From positions 1 to 64,000 of the forward strand of contig NZ_CAUHPG010000003.1 in NCBI RefSeq assembly GCF_959608125.1: a DNA stretch of 64,000 nucleotides. Direction: 5' to 3'. Below, piece after piece: positions 50,049 to 59,209 of this stretch; positions within the stretch are counted from its first letter, which is position 1, and each line of letters begins with the position of its first letter. Below the pieces are notes generated by a model that was given only the letters and a program-made list of their open reading frames with translations, did not search any database and was not told where the DNA came from. The translations under genes were made by a program, and so were the position numbers. The DNA comes from an uncultured Slackia sp. Its GTDB lineage: Bacteria > Actinomycetota > Coriobacteriia > Coriobacteriales > Eggerthellaceae.

Positions 50049-50915
50049 CTATGCTTCGACTTCGGGTGCGTATGCCTGGTCGGCGGCAAGCCGGGCCTTC
50101 AGCTCGCGTGCGCGGGCGACGCACCAGGTGGTGCCGCCGGTTTCGATTACGGTATCGAGCAAGCGGCGCCTTTCGGCCGCATCGGTCGTGCATTCGGCTT
50201 TGTGCAGCGTAGCCAACAGCCGTTCGATAGGCAGCAAGCCGGGATCGGCGAGGATGCGGTCGACGATGGCGCGGGCTTCGTCGAGCCTTCCATCGCGCTC
50301 GAGCGCCAGCAGGTCGTGCAGGGGTTCCAGTTCGGCGGCGTGTTTGGCGGCCTCTTTGACCACCCTGCGATCGGGGATGCGCTTCAGGGCTTGGATATAG
50401 GACGACAGCTTGTCCTGGTCGCGCAGCGCGAAGGCGCAGTCCGCCATGAAGCTGTCGTAAGCGAAGGCGACGCCCGGGTCGGTCATGTCGGCCTCGAGCG
50501 TGCGCGCCAGCTTGATCGCTTCGTGCCAACGTCCTTGCCACATCAGGCCGTAGGCGTAATTCCATACGCCGCGCACATGGTCGCCTCCCGGTCGGCCTGC
50601 GGCCAGAAAGGCCAGGACCCATCGGCAGTAGAGCATGGGGTCGCATTTCATATCGAGCGTCGATGCGATGCCGTATTCGAAACGCTTGCGCGCCGTGGTG
50701 CGCAGCACGATGCAGACGATGCCGACGCCCAGGCCGAGCAGTTGCAGCCATATGGGAAGCGCCGCCATGGGGCCGAACAGGCAGACGAAGCAGCCCGTCA
50801 AGCCCGCAATGCTCAGGACTCGGTACTGCTTCATATGGGTCGAGTCGATCCATCGGATAGAATCCTGGTCGGGTTGCGCGCCGATGGTCCTGGATATGAC
50901 GTCGATGGCTTTCAT
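50049..50915 (-). CDS. Membrane protein with TPR-like C-terminal half
   Basis: 288 aa. I do not recognise a named family. Two hydrophobic helices at about residues 32-50 and 53-72, then a soluble helical region with TPR-like pairs ('AYGLMWQGRWHEAIKLARTL', 'LALERDGRLDEARAIVDRI'). A basic segment follows the helices, suggesting the soluble part is cytosolic. TGAAAGGAA ribosome binding site. Divergent from the aminotransferase gene. It may scaffold a protein complex at the membrane (inference). Confidence 0.65.
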   Translation of the reverse strand: MKAIDVISRTIGAQPDQDSIRWIDSTHMKQYRVLSIAGLTGCFVCLFGPMAALPIWLQLLGLGVGIVCIVLRTTARKRFEYGIASTLDMKCDPMLYCRWVLAFLAAGRPGGDHVRGVWNYAYGLMWQGRWHEAIKLARTLEADMTDPGVAFAYDSFMADCAFALRDQDKLSSYIQALKRIPDRRVVKEAAKHAAELEPLHDLLALERDGRLDEARAIVDRILADPGLLPIERLLATLHKAECTTDAAERRRLLDTVIETGGTTWCVARARELKARLAADQAYAPEVEA

Positions 50916-51147
50916 GGGTTCCTTTCAGGAGGGTTCGCGTTGCGTCAAGCATACCAACGATTCGCATCGGCGGCAAAATCGCGTGCTTTCATCGGGGCCG
51001 GCCGCAGAAGCCGTCGAGGGGCGTGTCTCATCATGCGGCTCGGGTGTACAATAAGCGAACTTGTAGCCGGTCGCGGAGGGAGGGCGGCCGGTGGGAAACG
51101 CTAGCGCGCCGTTCGCCGGCGCGATTCTTATCAGTCAGGGGTGTCTT

Positions 51148-52308
51148 ATGCAGTTCTCTTCGCGTCTCGATTCATTCGGCGACGAGGTCTTCTCGACGTT
51201 GAACGCCCGTCGTCTCAAGCTGGAGGCAGAGGGCCGTACCATCTACAACCTTTCGATCGGCACGCCCGATTTCGAGCCGTTCGACAACGTCGTCACGGCG
51301 CTCACCGACGCCGCGCGCGATCCTCAGAACTGGAAATATGCGTTGGGCGATCTGCCCGAGCTCAAACAGGCCGTATGCGATTACTACGCTCGCCGCTTCG
51401 GCATCGAGGGCATCACGCCCGACATGGTGGCTTCGGTCAGCGGCACGCAGGAGGGCGTGGGTCATTTCGGCATGGCCATGCTCGATCCGGGCGATAGCGT
51501 CCTCGTGCCCGACCCGTGCTATCCGGTGTTTCGTGCGGGCGCGCTCCTAGCGGGTGCCAAGCTGGAGTACTATCCGCTCAATGCGCAGAATAACTTCCTG
51601 CCCGACGTGGCGAACATCGACCCCGAGGTGGCCGACCGCGCCAAGTACATGATCGTGTCGCTGCCCTCCAATCCGGTGGGAAGCGTGGGCACGCCCGAGG
51701 TGTACGAGCAGGTCATCGCCTTCGCGCGCGAACACGACCTTCTGATCGTGCACGACAACGCCTATAGCGACATCGTCTATGACGGCCCTGCCGGCATGAG
51801 CTTCTTCAACTACCCGGGCGCGTTGGAAGCGGGCGTCGAATTCTTCTCGCTTTCCAAATCGTTCAACGTCACGGGCGCGCGTATCGGCTTCATCGTGGGT
51901 CGCGCCGATGTGGTGGCGGCGTTCTCCAAGCTGCGCAGCCAGATCGACTTCGGCATGTTCCTGCCGATTCAGAAAGCCGCGATCGCCGCGCTGACCGGTC
52001 CGCTCGACCATGTGGAGGAGCAGCGCATGAAGTACCAGGCCCGCCGCGACGCGCTGTGCGACGGCCTCGAGCGCATCGGCTGGGATAGGCCCAACGCGCA
52101 CGGCACCATGTTCGTGTGGGCCAAGCTCCCTCACGGCCGCACCGATTCGATGGCGTTCTGCGAAGAGCTGATGGAGCGTGCGGGCGTTATCGTGACGCCG
52201 GGCGCGAGCTTCGGTCCTTCCGGCGAAGGCTATGTGCGCATGGCTCTGGTCTTGCCGCCCGAAGGTCTCGAGCGTGCCGTCGAAGCCATCGCGGCTTCGG
52301 GGCTGTAG
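51148..52308 (+). CDS. Class I/II PLP-dependent aminotransferase
   Basis: 386 aa, full length. Fold-type I aminotransferase, transferring amino groups between amino and keto acids. PLP Lys in 'FSLSKSFNVTGARIGF'; 'LPSNPVGSVGT' and 'HDNAYSDIVYDG' are cofactor-binding. Resembles the aspartate/alanine/LL-DAP aminotransferase branch. Start at 51148 is set by homology ('MQFSSRLDSFGDEVF'); upstream ribosome binding site CAGGGGTG is weak, and a TACAAT -10 lies near 51046. Confidence 0.88.
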   Translation: MQFSSRLDSFGDEVFSTLNARRLKLEAEGRTIYNLSIGTPDFEPFDNVVTALTDAARDPQNWKYALGDLPELKQAVCDYYARRFGIEGITPDMVASVSGTQEGVGHFGMAMLDPGDSVLVPDPCYPVFRAGALLAGAKLEYYPLNAQNNFLPDVANIDPEVADRAKYMIVSLPSNPVGSVGTPEVYEQVIAFAREHDLLIVHDNAYSDIVYDGPAGMSFFNYPGALEAGVEFFSLSKSFNVTGARIGFIVGRADVVAAFSKLRSQIDFGMFLPIQKAAIAALTGPLDHVEEQRMKYQARRDALCDGLERIGWDRPNAHGTMFVWAKLPHGRTDSMAFCEELMERAGVIVTPGASFGPSGEGYVRMALVLPPEGLERAVEAIAASGL

Positions 52309-52514
52309 GGATTTTTCGCACGTATCGTCTGCGCTCTTCTCGCCGCGCTCCCGTTCGGGTTCGCGGCGAGTTTCGTTTTCGGCGCCTTTCAACGCATGCG
52401 GCTCTCGTTCGCGCGGCCGGCCTGCTGCCTGCCGATTGCCGACGTCCGTCGCTTAGTGGACGTGGTACGGTTTCATGAAGCGCGTGTGTCTTTCGACGGC
52501 GAAAAGGAGCGACA

Positions 52515-53021
52515 ATGGAACGCATGGGCAAAGACGACGTGGTCCGCTTCCTACGCGAAGGCGGCTACGAATTCGACATCGTGGAGCATGAGGCTGTGTT
52601 CACCATGGAGGGCATGGAGGCGCTGGGCCTTCCGTTCGCGCAGGACGTGGTGAAAAACCTCTTCCTGCGCGACGACAAGAAGCGCAACTACTATCTGGTG
52701 GTCATGCCCGAAGACAAGCCCGCGAATCTTAAAGAGCTGCGTGCGCGGCTCGAGGCGCGTCCTTTGCGCTTCGCTTCCGAAGACGACTTGCATGAATATC
52801 TGGGATTGCGCGGCGGGGCGGTTTCGCCGTTCGGCGTGCTCAACGACGAACGGGTCGCGGTGCAGGTGGTGTTCGACGAGGAGCTGAGGGGCTATGCGGG
52901 ATTGGGCGTGCATCCCAACGACAATACCGCGACGTTGCATGTGAAGCTTGCCGACATGGTGAAGATCATCGAGGATCACGGCAACGCCTTGCGTTTCGTC
53001 GAGCTGCCGCGTCCCGAATAG
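52515..53021 (+). CDS. Prolyl-tRNA deacylase-like (YbaK/ProXp-ala domain)
   Basis: 168 aa. Free-standing editing domain that would hydrolyse misacylated tRNA, most likely Ala-tRNA(Pro). Conserved 'VVKNLFLRDDKKRNYYLVV' has the key Lys; 'RGGAVSPFGVLND' is the second signature. AAAAGGAG ribosome binding site. nadE follows after 67 bases, so they may share a transcript. Prolyl-tRNA synthetase is not in the window. Confidence 0.88.
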   Translation: MERMGKDDVVRFLREGGYEFDIVEHEAVFTMEGMEALGLPFAQDVVKNLFLRDDKKRNYYLVVMPEDKPANLKELRARLEARPLRFASEDDLHEYLGLRGGAVSPFGVLNDERVAVQVVFDEELRGYAGLGVHPNDNTATLHVKLADMVKIIEDHGNALRFVELPRPE

Positions 53022-53088
53022 CGGAGGCTTTTGCAAGAGCCATCGAGCTTCCAGCGAAGCGTCAGGGTTGCCGGAAGAAAGGACGGTT

Positions 53089-53895
53089 GTGGATATAGAA
53101 GCGAAATACCGCGCGTGCGCGGACGGCCTTGCGGCGTTCGCGCGCCGCATCGGCATGACCGATGCGGTGCTGGGCCTTTCGGGCGGCATCGATTCGAGTC
53201 TGGCGGCTTGCATGTGCGTCGATGCGTTCGGCGCCGACCATGTGCACGGATACATGCTTCCCGGGCCGTATTCGAGTGAGCACTCCTTGGTCGATGCCCA
53301 AGAGCTGGCGCTTAATCTGGGAATAAGGGCCGAACGGATTTCGATCGACAAGCCGTTCGAGGCATTCGTGGATGCGCTGGGGCCGCATTGCATCATGTCG
53401 CGCGGCTTGGCCGCCGAAAACACCCAGGCCCGTTGCCGCATGGTGGTGCTCATGGCTCTTTCGAACGCGCATGGCTGGATGATGGTGAACACGGGCAACA
53501 AGAGCGAAGCCATGATGGGCTATTCTACGCTCTATGGCGATACGGCGGGCGCGTTCGCTCCGATAGGAGGTTTGTATAAGACCGATGTGTTCGCCATGTC
53601 GCGCTGGCTGAACGAAAAGGCGCAGGCCGAAGGCCGCATCGCTCCCATTCCCGAGCACGTGCTGGTCAAGCCGCCGAGTGCGGAGCTCGCTCCCGACCAG
53701 CGCGATGAGGATACGCTGGGTTCGTATGCCGAGCTCGACCGCCTGCTGGTCGATTACGCCGAGCGCGGCATGGACCGCGAAGGGCTTGTCGCTGCAGGAT
53801 ATGACGCCGCCGAAGTGGAACGGGTGACGAGCCGCGTCGATGCGTATGCGTTCAAGCGCGCGCTCGAGCCGCCTTTCGTTCCTATCCGGTACTGA
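53089..53895 (+). CDS. nadE: NH3-dependent NAD+ synthetase
   Basis: 268 aa, the ammonia-dependent size (no glutaminase domain). Makes NAD+ from deamido-NAD+, ATP and ammonia. PP-loop 'LGLSGGIDSSLAACM', 'VNTGNKSEAMMGYSTLYGD' and 'PSAELAPDQRDEDTLG' are family motifs. GTG start at 53089 with AAAGGA upstream; the TTG at 53068 would precede that site. Convergent with the second LuxR gene. Confidence 0.94.
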   Translation: MDIEAKYRACADGLAAFARRIGMTDAVLGLSGGIDSSLAACMCVDAFGADHVHGYMLPGPYSSEHSLVDAQELALNLGIRAERISIDKPFEAFVDALGPHCIMSRGLAAENTQARCRMVVLMALSNAHGWMMVNTGNKSEAMMGYSTLYGDTAGAFAPIGGLYKTDVFAMSRWLNEKAQAEGRIAPIPEHVLVKPPSAELAPDQRDEDTLGSYAELDRLLVDYAERGMDREGLVAAGYDAAEVERVTSRVDAYAFKRALEPPFVPIRY

Positions 53896-53911
53896 CCGGT
53901 TCCAACCGCCG

Positions 53912-53942
53912 CGAAGAAAGGACGCCGATGCGTCCTTTCTTC
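53912..53942. terminator. Convergent terminator
   Basis: 13-bp perfect stem GAAGAAAGGACGC and its complement, loop CGATG-like. Confidence 0.85.
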
Positions 53943-53961
53943 ATTCATGCGCCGTATGCCG

Positions 53962-55572
53962 CTAATGGAAGAGGTCGATGAGCTCTTGGCGGTCGTGCAC
54001 GTCGAGCTTGGTGTAGATGTGCCTGATATGGCCGCGCACGGTGGAAGGCGATATGAAGAGGTCTTCGGCGATGCGCGTGTTGGTGCGGCCTTGGGCGAGG
54101 TATCCCAGGATTTCGGTCTCCCTGCCGGTGAGCCCGTGTTTTTCGGCCAGCATGCGGCAGGTCGTTTCGAGGGGCTCTTCCTCGTTCGGGACGGCTGCGG
54201 CGGAAGAGGGGAGAGCTTGTTGCTCCTGCGGCAATGCGTCGGTTTCGCCCCTCGTCGCGGCGGGCGAGGGTGCGCATTCGGCGTTTTCGTCTCGAGCGTC
54301 CGCTTCGGCAGGCGCGTTTTCCGCCGCATCGACGCTTTCGGTCCCGTCGTCGCGATGCGCTTCCCGCAATGCCGTGCGCTTTCTGCGGTCGCGCGAAAGC
54401 AGGACGGCGGCGATGGCCAGAATGTAGATCACCGCGCACGCAAGCACGAGAAAACTCACGGTGGACGATTCCGCCGCGCGTTCCTGTCCGCCGAACAGGC
54501 CTCCTATGACGAGTGCCGCGAGCAGGCAGAGCTTCGTGCATCCCGAGAACAGCGCCATGAGGACATAGCTCGATACTTTGAATTTATGCGAAGCGTAGGC
54601 CACTTGATAGAGGAGCAGCAATGCGACGAAATCGTAGCCTACCAAAAGCACCGTGCTGAAGAGCCGCGTATATCCCTCGCTGGCGAAGGGTACGAACACC
54701 ACCATGGCGGCTACGACGGGAAACGCAACGCGAAACATCGCCGATGCGGCGGGCAGGTGTCGCATGGTCAGCGCGGCGAAGCAGAATAGGGCGGCGGCGA
54801 TGGCCATGGCGGCGCTGGGAATGCCCGCGGCGCCGGCGAAGGTCATAGATGCGGCCAGCATGAAGCTGTTGATCAGGCCGATGACCGCTTCGAGCACGCA
54901 CAGGGCGAGCAGCGCGTCGCTGATTTCTCCCACGGCGTTTTTCCAGGGGCCGTTGCTGCCGTGCGCGCGCCAGTGTTCGAGGACTCGTTGTTCGCTTCGT
55001 TTCATATCGCCGCGCACCCCGAGAAGAAGCGAGGCGCTTGCGACCAGAAGGACCGCGGTCAGCGCGATGGTCCACGATGCTCCGAGGATGGAAAGACCGT
55101 ATTGTATGGCGGCGCTGGCGATGGCCGAGCAGGCGATTTGGATGATGGCTTGGCGCGGCGCTTCGTGAGCGAGCAGTTCGATCCAGGCCATCTTGAGCAT
55201 GATCGATCCCACCGCGAACGCGATTACCGAGAGCGCCAAGACGATGTTGGGCGGCAAGGGGGCCGAGCCTTCGAGGGCCGTCGTGCCCATGCCGCATAGC
55301 AGAATGGCGACGGCGGGAACGACGGGCATCGAGAATTCTTTGAGGCGACCTGCGGCGCACAGGGCGACCACGGCGACGGCGCACAGTACCGTCGCGAGGG
55401 CCGATGTGATATTGAACGCGGGGTCGGTCATGAAGATGAACGACTCGGGCGATTGCGCGAATCGAGAAAGGTATATCGATGAATTCGCCGACCGGAATGC
55501 CGCATAGCCGACAATGACGGCGAGCGTCAGCAGCCACGGCGGGGTCGCGCCGCGTTCGTGTTCTGTTTTCAT
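53962..55572 (-). CDS. Membrane-bound LuxR-type transcriptional regulator
   Basis: 536 aa. Same design as the regulator at 28317: about 10-12 hydrophobic helices (residues ~12-390), an acidic Ala/Glu linker (~400-465), then a LuxR HTH, 'LTGRETEILGYLAQGRT' and 'ISPSTVRGHIRHIYTKL', ending 'ELIDLFH' (compare 'ELIDLLG' in the other). Start at 55572 preceded by GGAGGAGGGG; the frame to 55635 is not needed. Divergent from the Tat flavoprotein gene at 55815, with 242 bases between, so probably its regulator. Confidence 0.88.
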   Translation of the reverse strand: MKTEHERGATPPWLLTLAVIVGYAAFRSANSSIYLSRFAQSPESFIFMTDPAFNITSALATVLCAVAVVALCAAGRLKEFSMPVVPAVAILLCGMGTTALEGSAPLPPNIVLALSVIAFAVGSIMLKMAWIELLAHEAPRQAIIQIACSAIASAAIQYGLSILGASWTIALTAVLLVASASLLLGVRGDMKRSEQRVLEHWRAHGSNGPWKNAVGEISDALLALCVLEAVIGLINSFMLAASMTFAGAAGIPSAAMAIAAALFCFAALTMRHLPAASAMFRVAFPVVAAMVVFVPFASEGYTRLFSTVLLVGYDFVALLLLYQVAYASHKFKVSSYVLMALFSGCTKLCLLAALVIGGLFGGQERAAESSTVSFLVLACAVIYILAIAAVLLSRDRRKRTALREAHRDDGTESVDAAENAPAEADARDENAECAPSPAATRGETDALPQEQQALPSSAAAVPNEEEPLETTCRMLAEKHGLTGRETEILGYLAQGRTNTRIAEDLFISPSTVRGHIRHIYTKLDVHDRQELIDLFH

Positions 55573-55814
55573 ACCCCTCCTCCTACGGTGCCTATTGTAT
55601 ACGAGACCGGCTCCTTCGCACGGCCGGCAGTGCATGCGGGCCTGTTTTCCTATCCCCTCGCGCTTCGTTCCCGTTGTCGGGGCCTTCGGTATTTATATGG
55701 CTTTGACGAGGGGAAACGTAAAAATAGTCCATTTTGTACGGTGCGTTTGAAAGCATGCGGATGCATGATTCGGCTGCCGGCGGGGAAGCCGGCATCGAAT
55801 GAGGAGGGAACATT

Positions 55815-57311
55815 ATGGAAACGATTCTTGATCGACGTAATTTCTTGAAGGGCGCGATCGCTTCCGGCGCCGTTCTCGTTGCGGGAACCGCCTTGGCGGG
55901 CTGCGCTTCGGGAGAATCCAAGGGCGCGGAAGGCGGCACCGTCGTCGGCTCCGCTCCGGTCGAGTTCGCCGAAGAAACCGACGTGCTGATCATCGGCACG
56001 GGCATCGCGGGCCTTTCCGCCGCCATGGACCCGGTCGAGGCGGGCTACAACGTCATGCTCGCCGACAAGCGCGACACGTACGGCGGCGAGAGCTTCATGG
56101 CCTGCGGCGTCATGAATGTCTCCGGCTCCGAGGTGCAGAAGCGCGCCGGCATCGAGGACAACCCCGAGGAGAAATGGGAGAAGTACGCTCCCATTCTCGA
56201 GAAAAAGGGCGAGACCGACGACATGGAATACAAGAAGGCCCTGTACCTGTATCAGACCGAGTGGGCCAATCGCGTCGAAGCCGACTACGGCGCGCAGTTC
56301 CAGCCGCTCGACGCTTATAAGGACACGGGCGCTCCCACGTCCATGCTGCTTCCCCTGAACGGCATCGGCGACATGACTTCCGTCCTGACCCCGCTCATCA
56401 ACGGCCTCAAGGACAAAGGCGCCACGGTGGAGCTGAACCGCAAGGCGACGAATTTCATCGTCGATGCCGACGGCAATCCGATCGGCGTTCGCTTCGTCGA
56501 CCCCAAGACCGATAAGATCATCGACGTGAAGGCCAAGAAGATCGTTCTGGCGACGGGCGGCTTCTCTTGCAATCAGGTCATGGTTTCCGAATACATGCCC
56601 CAGCAGGCCGAGCTGTGCCCGCTTACGGTGTACTCGATGGGCGAGGGCCACGAGCTCGGCCGCTCCATCGGCGGCGTGTATGCCCACATGGACATGGAAT
56701 CCAATCGCATGAGCGACTTGGCTCAGGTCACGGTTTGGGGTTACTTCGGCCGTAACGTCCAGGTCACTCCCATGGGCCGTCGCTTCATCAAGGAGGACCA
56801 GTCCCACGATTCCCCGGATGCTGCTGCCGAGCTCGGCCTGGGCTTCTGGTGGACCATCTTCGACCATCAGCTCATCGAGGGTTCTCAGGCGTGGAACGTC
56901 GAGATGAACATGAATGCCCACGAAGACCGTCTCGTCGGTCCGTGCGACACGCTCGATGACCTGGCGGCGGCCATGGACGTCCCTGCCGAGAACCTCAAGG
57001 CGACCTTCGCCGAATATGACGGCTTCGTCGACGCCGGCGAGGATGCGGCCTTCGGCAAGAAGTTGTTCCTCGAGAAGCTGGAAGCCCCCTACTATGCTTT
57101 GAAGCATTTCCCCTTCCGCTACAAGACCCACGGCGGCCTGAAGATCGCCACGGACAGCCAGTTGGTCGACAACCAGGGCAATCCGATCGCCAACGTGTAC
57201 TGCTGCGGTTCCACTACTCCCGACAGCGGCAGCGACCTTTCCCCGAACGCCGGTTCCGGCCTGGTGACGGGCAAGGCCGTGGTTGCGGCCCTGCAGTCCG
57301 AAAGCGCCTAG
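55815..57311 (+). CDS. Tat-exported flavoprotein, fumarate-reductase-like
   Basis: 498 aa. Exported FAD-dependent oxidoreductase. Twin-arginine signal 'DRRNFLKGA', then lipobox 'LAGC'. FAD site 'VLIIGTGIAGLSAAMD'; 'KIVLATGGFSCN' and C-terminal 'GSGLVTGKAVVAAL' also match the family. At the fumarate reductase active-site region it reads 'GRRFIKEDQSHDSPD', with no Arg at the expected acid/base place, so another electron acceptor is likely. GAGGAGGGA ribosome binding site. About 60 residues shorter than the paralogue at 30084, and not closely alike. Divergent LuxR gene is the likely regulator. Confidence 0.86.
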   Translation: METILDRRNFLKGAIASGAVLVAGTALAGCASGESKGAEGGTVVGSAPVEFAEETDVLIIGTGIAGLSAAMDPVEAGYNVMLADKRDTYGGESFMACGVMNVSGSEVQKRAGIEDNPEEKWEKYAPILEKKGETDDMEYKKALYLYQTEWANRVEADYGAQFQPLDAYKDTGAPTSMLLPLNGIGDMTSVLTPLINGLKDKGATVELNRKATNFIVDADGNPIGVRFVDPKTDKIIDVKAKKIVLATGGFSCNQVMVSEYMPQQAELCPLTVYSMGEGHELGRSIGGVYAHMDMESNRMSDLAQVTVWGYFGRNVQVTPMGRRFIKEDQSHDSPDAAAELGLGFWWTIFDHQLIEGSQAWNVEMNMNAHEDRLVGPCDTLDDLAAAMDVPAENLKATFAEYDGFVDAGEDAAFGKKLFLEKLEAPYYALKHFPFRYKTHGGLKIATDSQLVDNQGNPIANVYCCGSTTPDSGSDLSPNAGSGLVTGKAVVAALQSESA

Positions 57312-57347
57312 GCGTTCAGACCCTGCCGAAGCGACCCTCCCTTACGA

Positions 57348-57379
57348 GAAGGGGCGCCGGATTCTTCCGGCGCCCCTTC
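57348..57379. terminator. Convergent terminator
   Basis: 14-bp perfect stem (57348-57361 with 57366-57379), loop of 4 bases; shared by converging genes. Confidence 0.88.
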
Positions 57380-57427
57380 ATCGCGTTCGGGCGAGCCTAT
57401 GCGCTCGAACGCGCATGCGGTCTGGTT

Positions 57428-57940
57428 TTAGAACAGGGCGTTTCCGATGAATGCGCCCAGAATGCCTGCGATCAGGCCCACCACGCCGGCCGTCGCGGCG
57501 CTCGTGATCACGACGGTCTTGTCGAATTCGACGTGCGGCACCGAAAAGGCGGGCTTGCGCGGCTTCGGCGCATCGTCGCCGGCGTGGGCGGCATCGTAGG
57601 CCGCCGAAGCGTCTCGGCCGTTTTGCGTCAGCCCGAAGAACAAGAACCCATTTCCGGTGTCGGCTCCTTCGATCAGGCCGCGCTTTTCCAGAAGGCGGTA
57701 GATCGCGCACGCCTTGTCGTCGAAGGCGTATTCCTCGCCCGTCGGGCAGAGGCTGTGAAACGCCGCATAGGCCATATCGCCGCCGTCGCGCTCGGTGGCG
57801 ATGAGCATGCGAAGCTCTTCGGCTTCTTCGCGCGTGATGCCGTAGGTCGGGTCGACGGCTGCTTCGGCGTCGTTCGCGTGCTCGCCGGCCGCCTCGACGG
57901 CTTCGGGCGCGGTCGGCTTCGCGGTTGCGGATTCTGACAT
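57428..57940 (-). CDS. Hypothetical tail-anchored membrane protein
   Basis: 170 aa, no family recognised. Polar Ala/Glu-rich N-terminus (1-30), then a small helical domain with winged-helix flavour ('AIYRLLEKRGLIEG', 'FFGLTQNGRDA'), a Lys/Pro stretch, and one C-terminal hydrophobic helix (~145-168) ending at the C-terminus: tail-anchor topology. Start at 57940 after GAGGAAG. Between the flavoprotein terminator and the aldolase promoter; role unknown. Confidence 0.65.
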   Translation of the reverse strand: MSESATAKPTAPEAVEAAGEHANDAEAAVDPTYGITREEAEELRMLIATERDGGDMAYAAFHSLCPTGEEYAFDDKACAIYRLLEKRGLIEGADTGNGFLFFGLTQNGRDASAAYDAAHAGDDAPKPRKPAFSVPHVEFDKTVVITSAATAGVVGLIAGILGAFIGNALF

Positions 57941-58193
57941 GGCTTCCTCCTCGTCTCTCGATGCGATTCTACCGGGTCGGCATGGAGGCCCGATCGATTC
58001 GATGAAACTCCGTTTCCTTTTCAACGGGTCTGCATCCCGGGTTTTCGGCACGCAGCCCGCCGTCCGCATCCGTCCCTGAGCCGTTTCCGTGAACGATGAA
58101 AAGCCGCGCTTTCATTTCAATTAAACTGAGGAGTCGTCGCGTGCCCTGTACGCAGGCGACGTCATAAAGCAACCTTTATATAGGAGGAACATC

Positions 58194-59132
58194 ATGCCTA
58201 AGATCGATCGCGATCAGGTGAAGGTGCCTGTCGATGTGCCCCGCGACGCCCGCGAGACCTACATCGACAATTACATGGCTGCGACGCGCGGCACGGGCCG
58301 ACTGATGCTGTTCGCATGCGACCAGAAGGTCGAGCATCTCAACGGCGACTTCTACGGCGAAGGCATCGATCCTTCCGACCTCGATCCCGAGCATCTCTTC
58401 AAGATCGGTTCCGAGGGCGTGTGCGGCGTGCTGGCGGGCCAGCGCGGCCTGATCGCTCGCTATGCGGCCGATTATCCCGAGGTCAACTACCTGGTGAAGA
58501 TGAACTCCAAGACCAACCTGGTCAAGACCGCCCAGGACGACCCCTACAGCCCCCAGCTGCATGACCTTCAGGCTGTTTTGGCCATGCGCGAAGAAGGCGT
58601 GAACATCGTGGGTCTGGGCTACACCCTGTACCTGGGCAGCGAATACGAATCCACCATGCTCGCCGAGGCGGGCCAGCTGATTGCCGAGGCCCACGAGGCC
58701 GGCCTGATCGTGGTGCTGTGGATCTATCCGCGCGGCAAGGCCGTCGCCGACGAGAAGGCTCCTGCCCTGATCGCAGGCGCCGCAGGCGTCGCGCTGTGCC
58801 TGGGCGCCGACTTCGTCAAGGTGAACCCGCCGAAGGCCACCGATGAGGCCACGTCCGCCGAAAGCCTCAAGATCGCCGCTACCGCCGCGGGCCGCACGGG
58901 CCTGGTGTGCGCGGGCGGTTCCACCGTGGATGCGCAGACCTTCCTCACGCAGCTGCATGACCAGATCCACATCGGCGGCGCATGCGGCAACGCCACGGGC
59001 CGCAACATCCATCAGCGCAGCCTCGACGAGGCGGTGCGCCTGACCAAGGCCATCAGCGCCATCACGCTGGCCGACTACGACGTCGACCGTGCGCTCAAGG
59101 TGTTCAACGGCGAAGAGGATTTCGCGCTGTAG
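58194..59132 (+). CDS. Class I fructose-bisphosphate aldolase, archaeal (DhnA) type
   Basis: 312 aa. Schiff-base aldolase of the DhnA/FbaB family, cleaving fructose 1,6-bisphosphate in glycolysis or acting in reverse. 'LMLFACDQKVEHLNGDF' N-terminal, Schiff-base Lys in 'GADFVKVNPPKA', phosphate site 'VCAGGSTVD' and 'GNATGRNIHQR'. TAGGAGGAAC ribosome binding site. The 253-base leader upstream is AT-richer near 58100-58130. Monocistronic, with terminator at 59166. Related proteins can act as DHNA-type aldolases, so exact substrate is slightly uncertain. Confidence 0.88.
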   Translation: MPKIDRDQVKVPVDVPRDARETYIDNYMAATRGTGRLMLFACDQKVEHLNGDFYGEGIDPSDLDPEHLFKIGSEGVCGVLAGQRGLIARYAADYPEVNYLVKMNSKTNLVKTAQDDPYSPQLHDLQAVLAMREEGVNIVGLGYTLYLGSEYESTMLAEAGQLIAEAHEAGLIVVLWIYPRGKAVADEKAPALIAGAAGVALCLGADFVKVNPPKATDEATSAESLKIAATAAGRTGLVCAGGSTVDAQTFLTQLHDQIHIGGACGNATGRNIHQRSLDEAVRLTKAISAITLADYDVDRALKVFNGEEDFAL

Positions 59133-59165
59133 GCATCGCGTTCGCATAACGCATCGTCTATTCCC

Positions 59166-59192
59166 GAAGGGCTCCGCAAGGGGCCCTTCTTC
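59166..59192 (+). terminator. Terminator after aldolase gene
   Basis: GAAGGGCTCC/GGGGCCCTTC stem with GCAA loop, then TTCG; lies between converging genes. The upstream sequence has a two-copy echo of the GCATAAC repeat near 59144. Confidence 0.75.
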
Positions 59193-59209
59193 GTATGCGT
59201 GCCGTCCGG

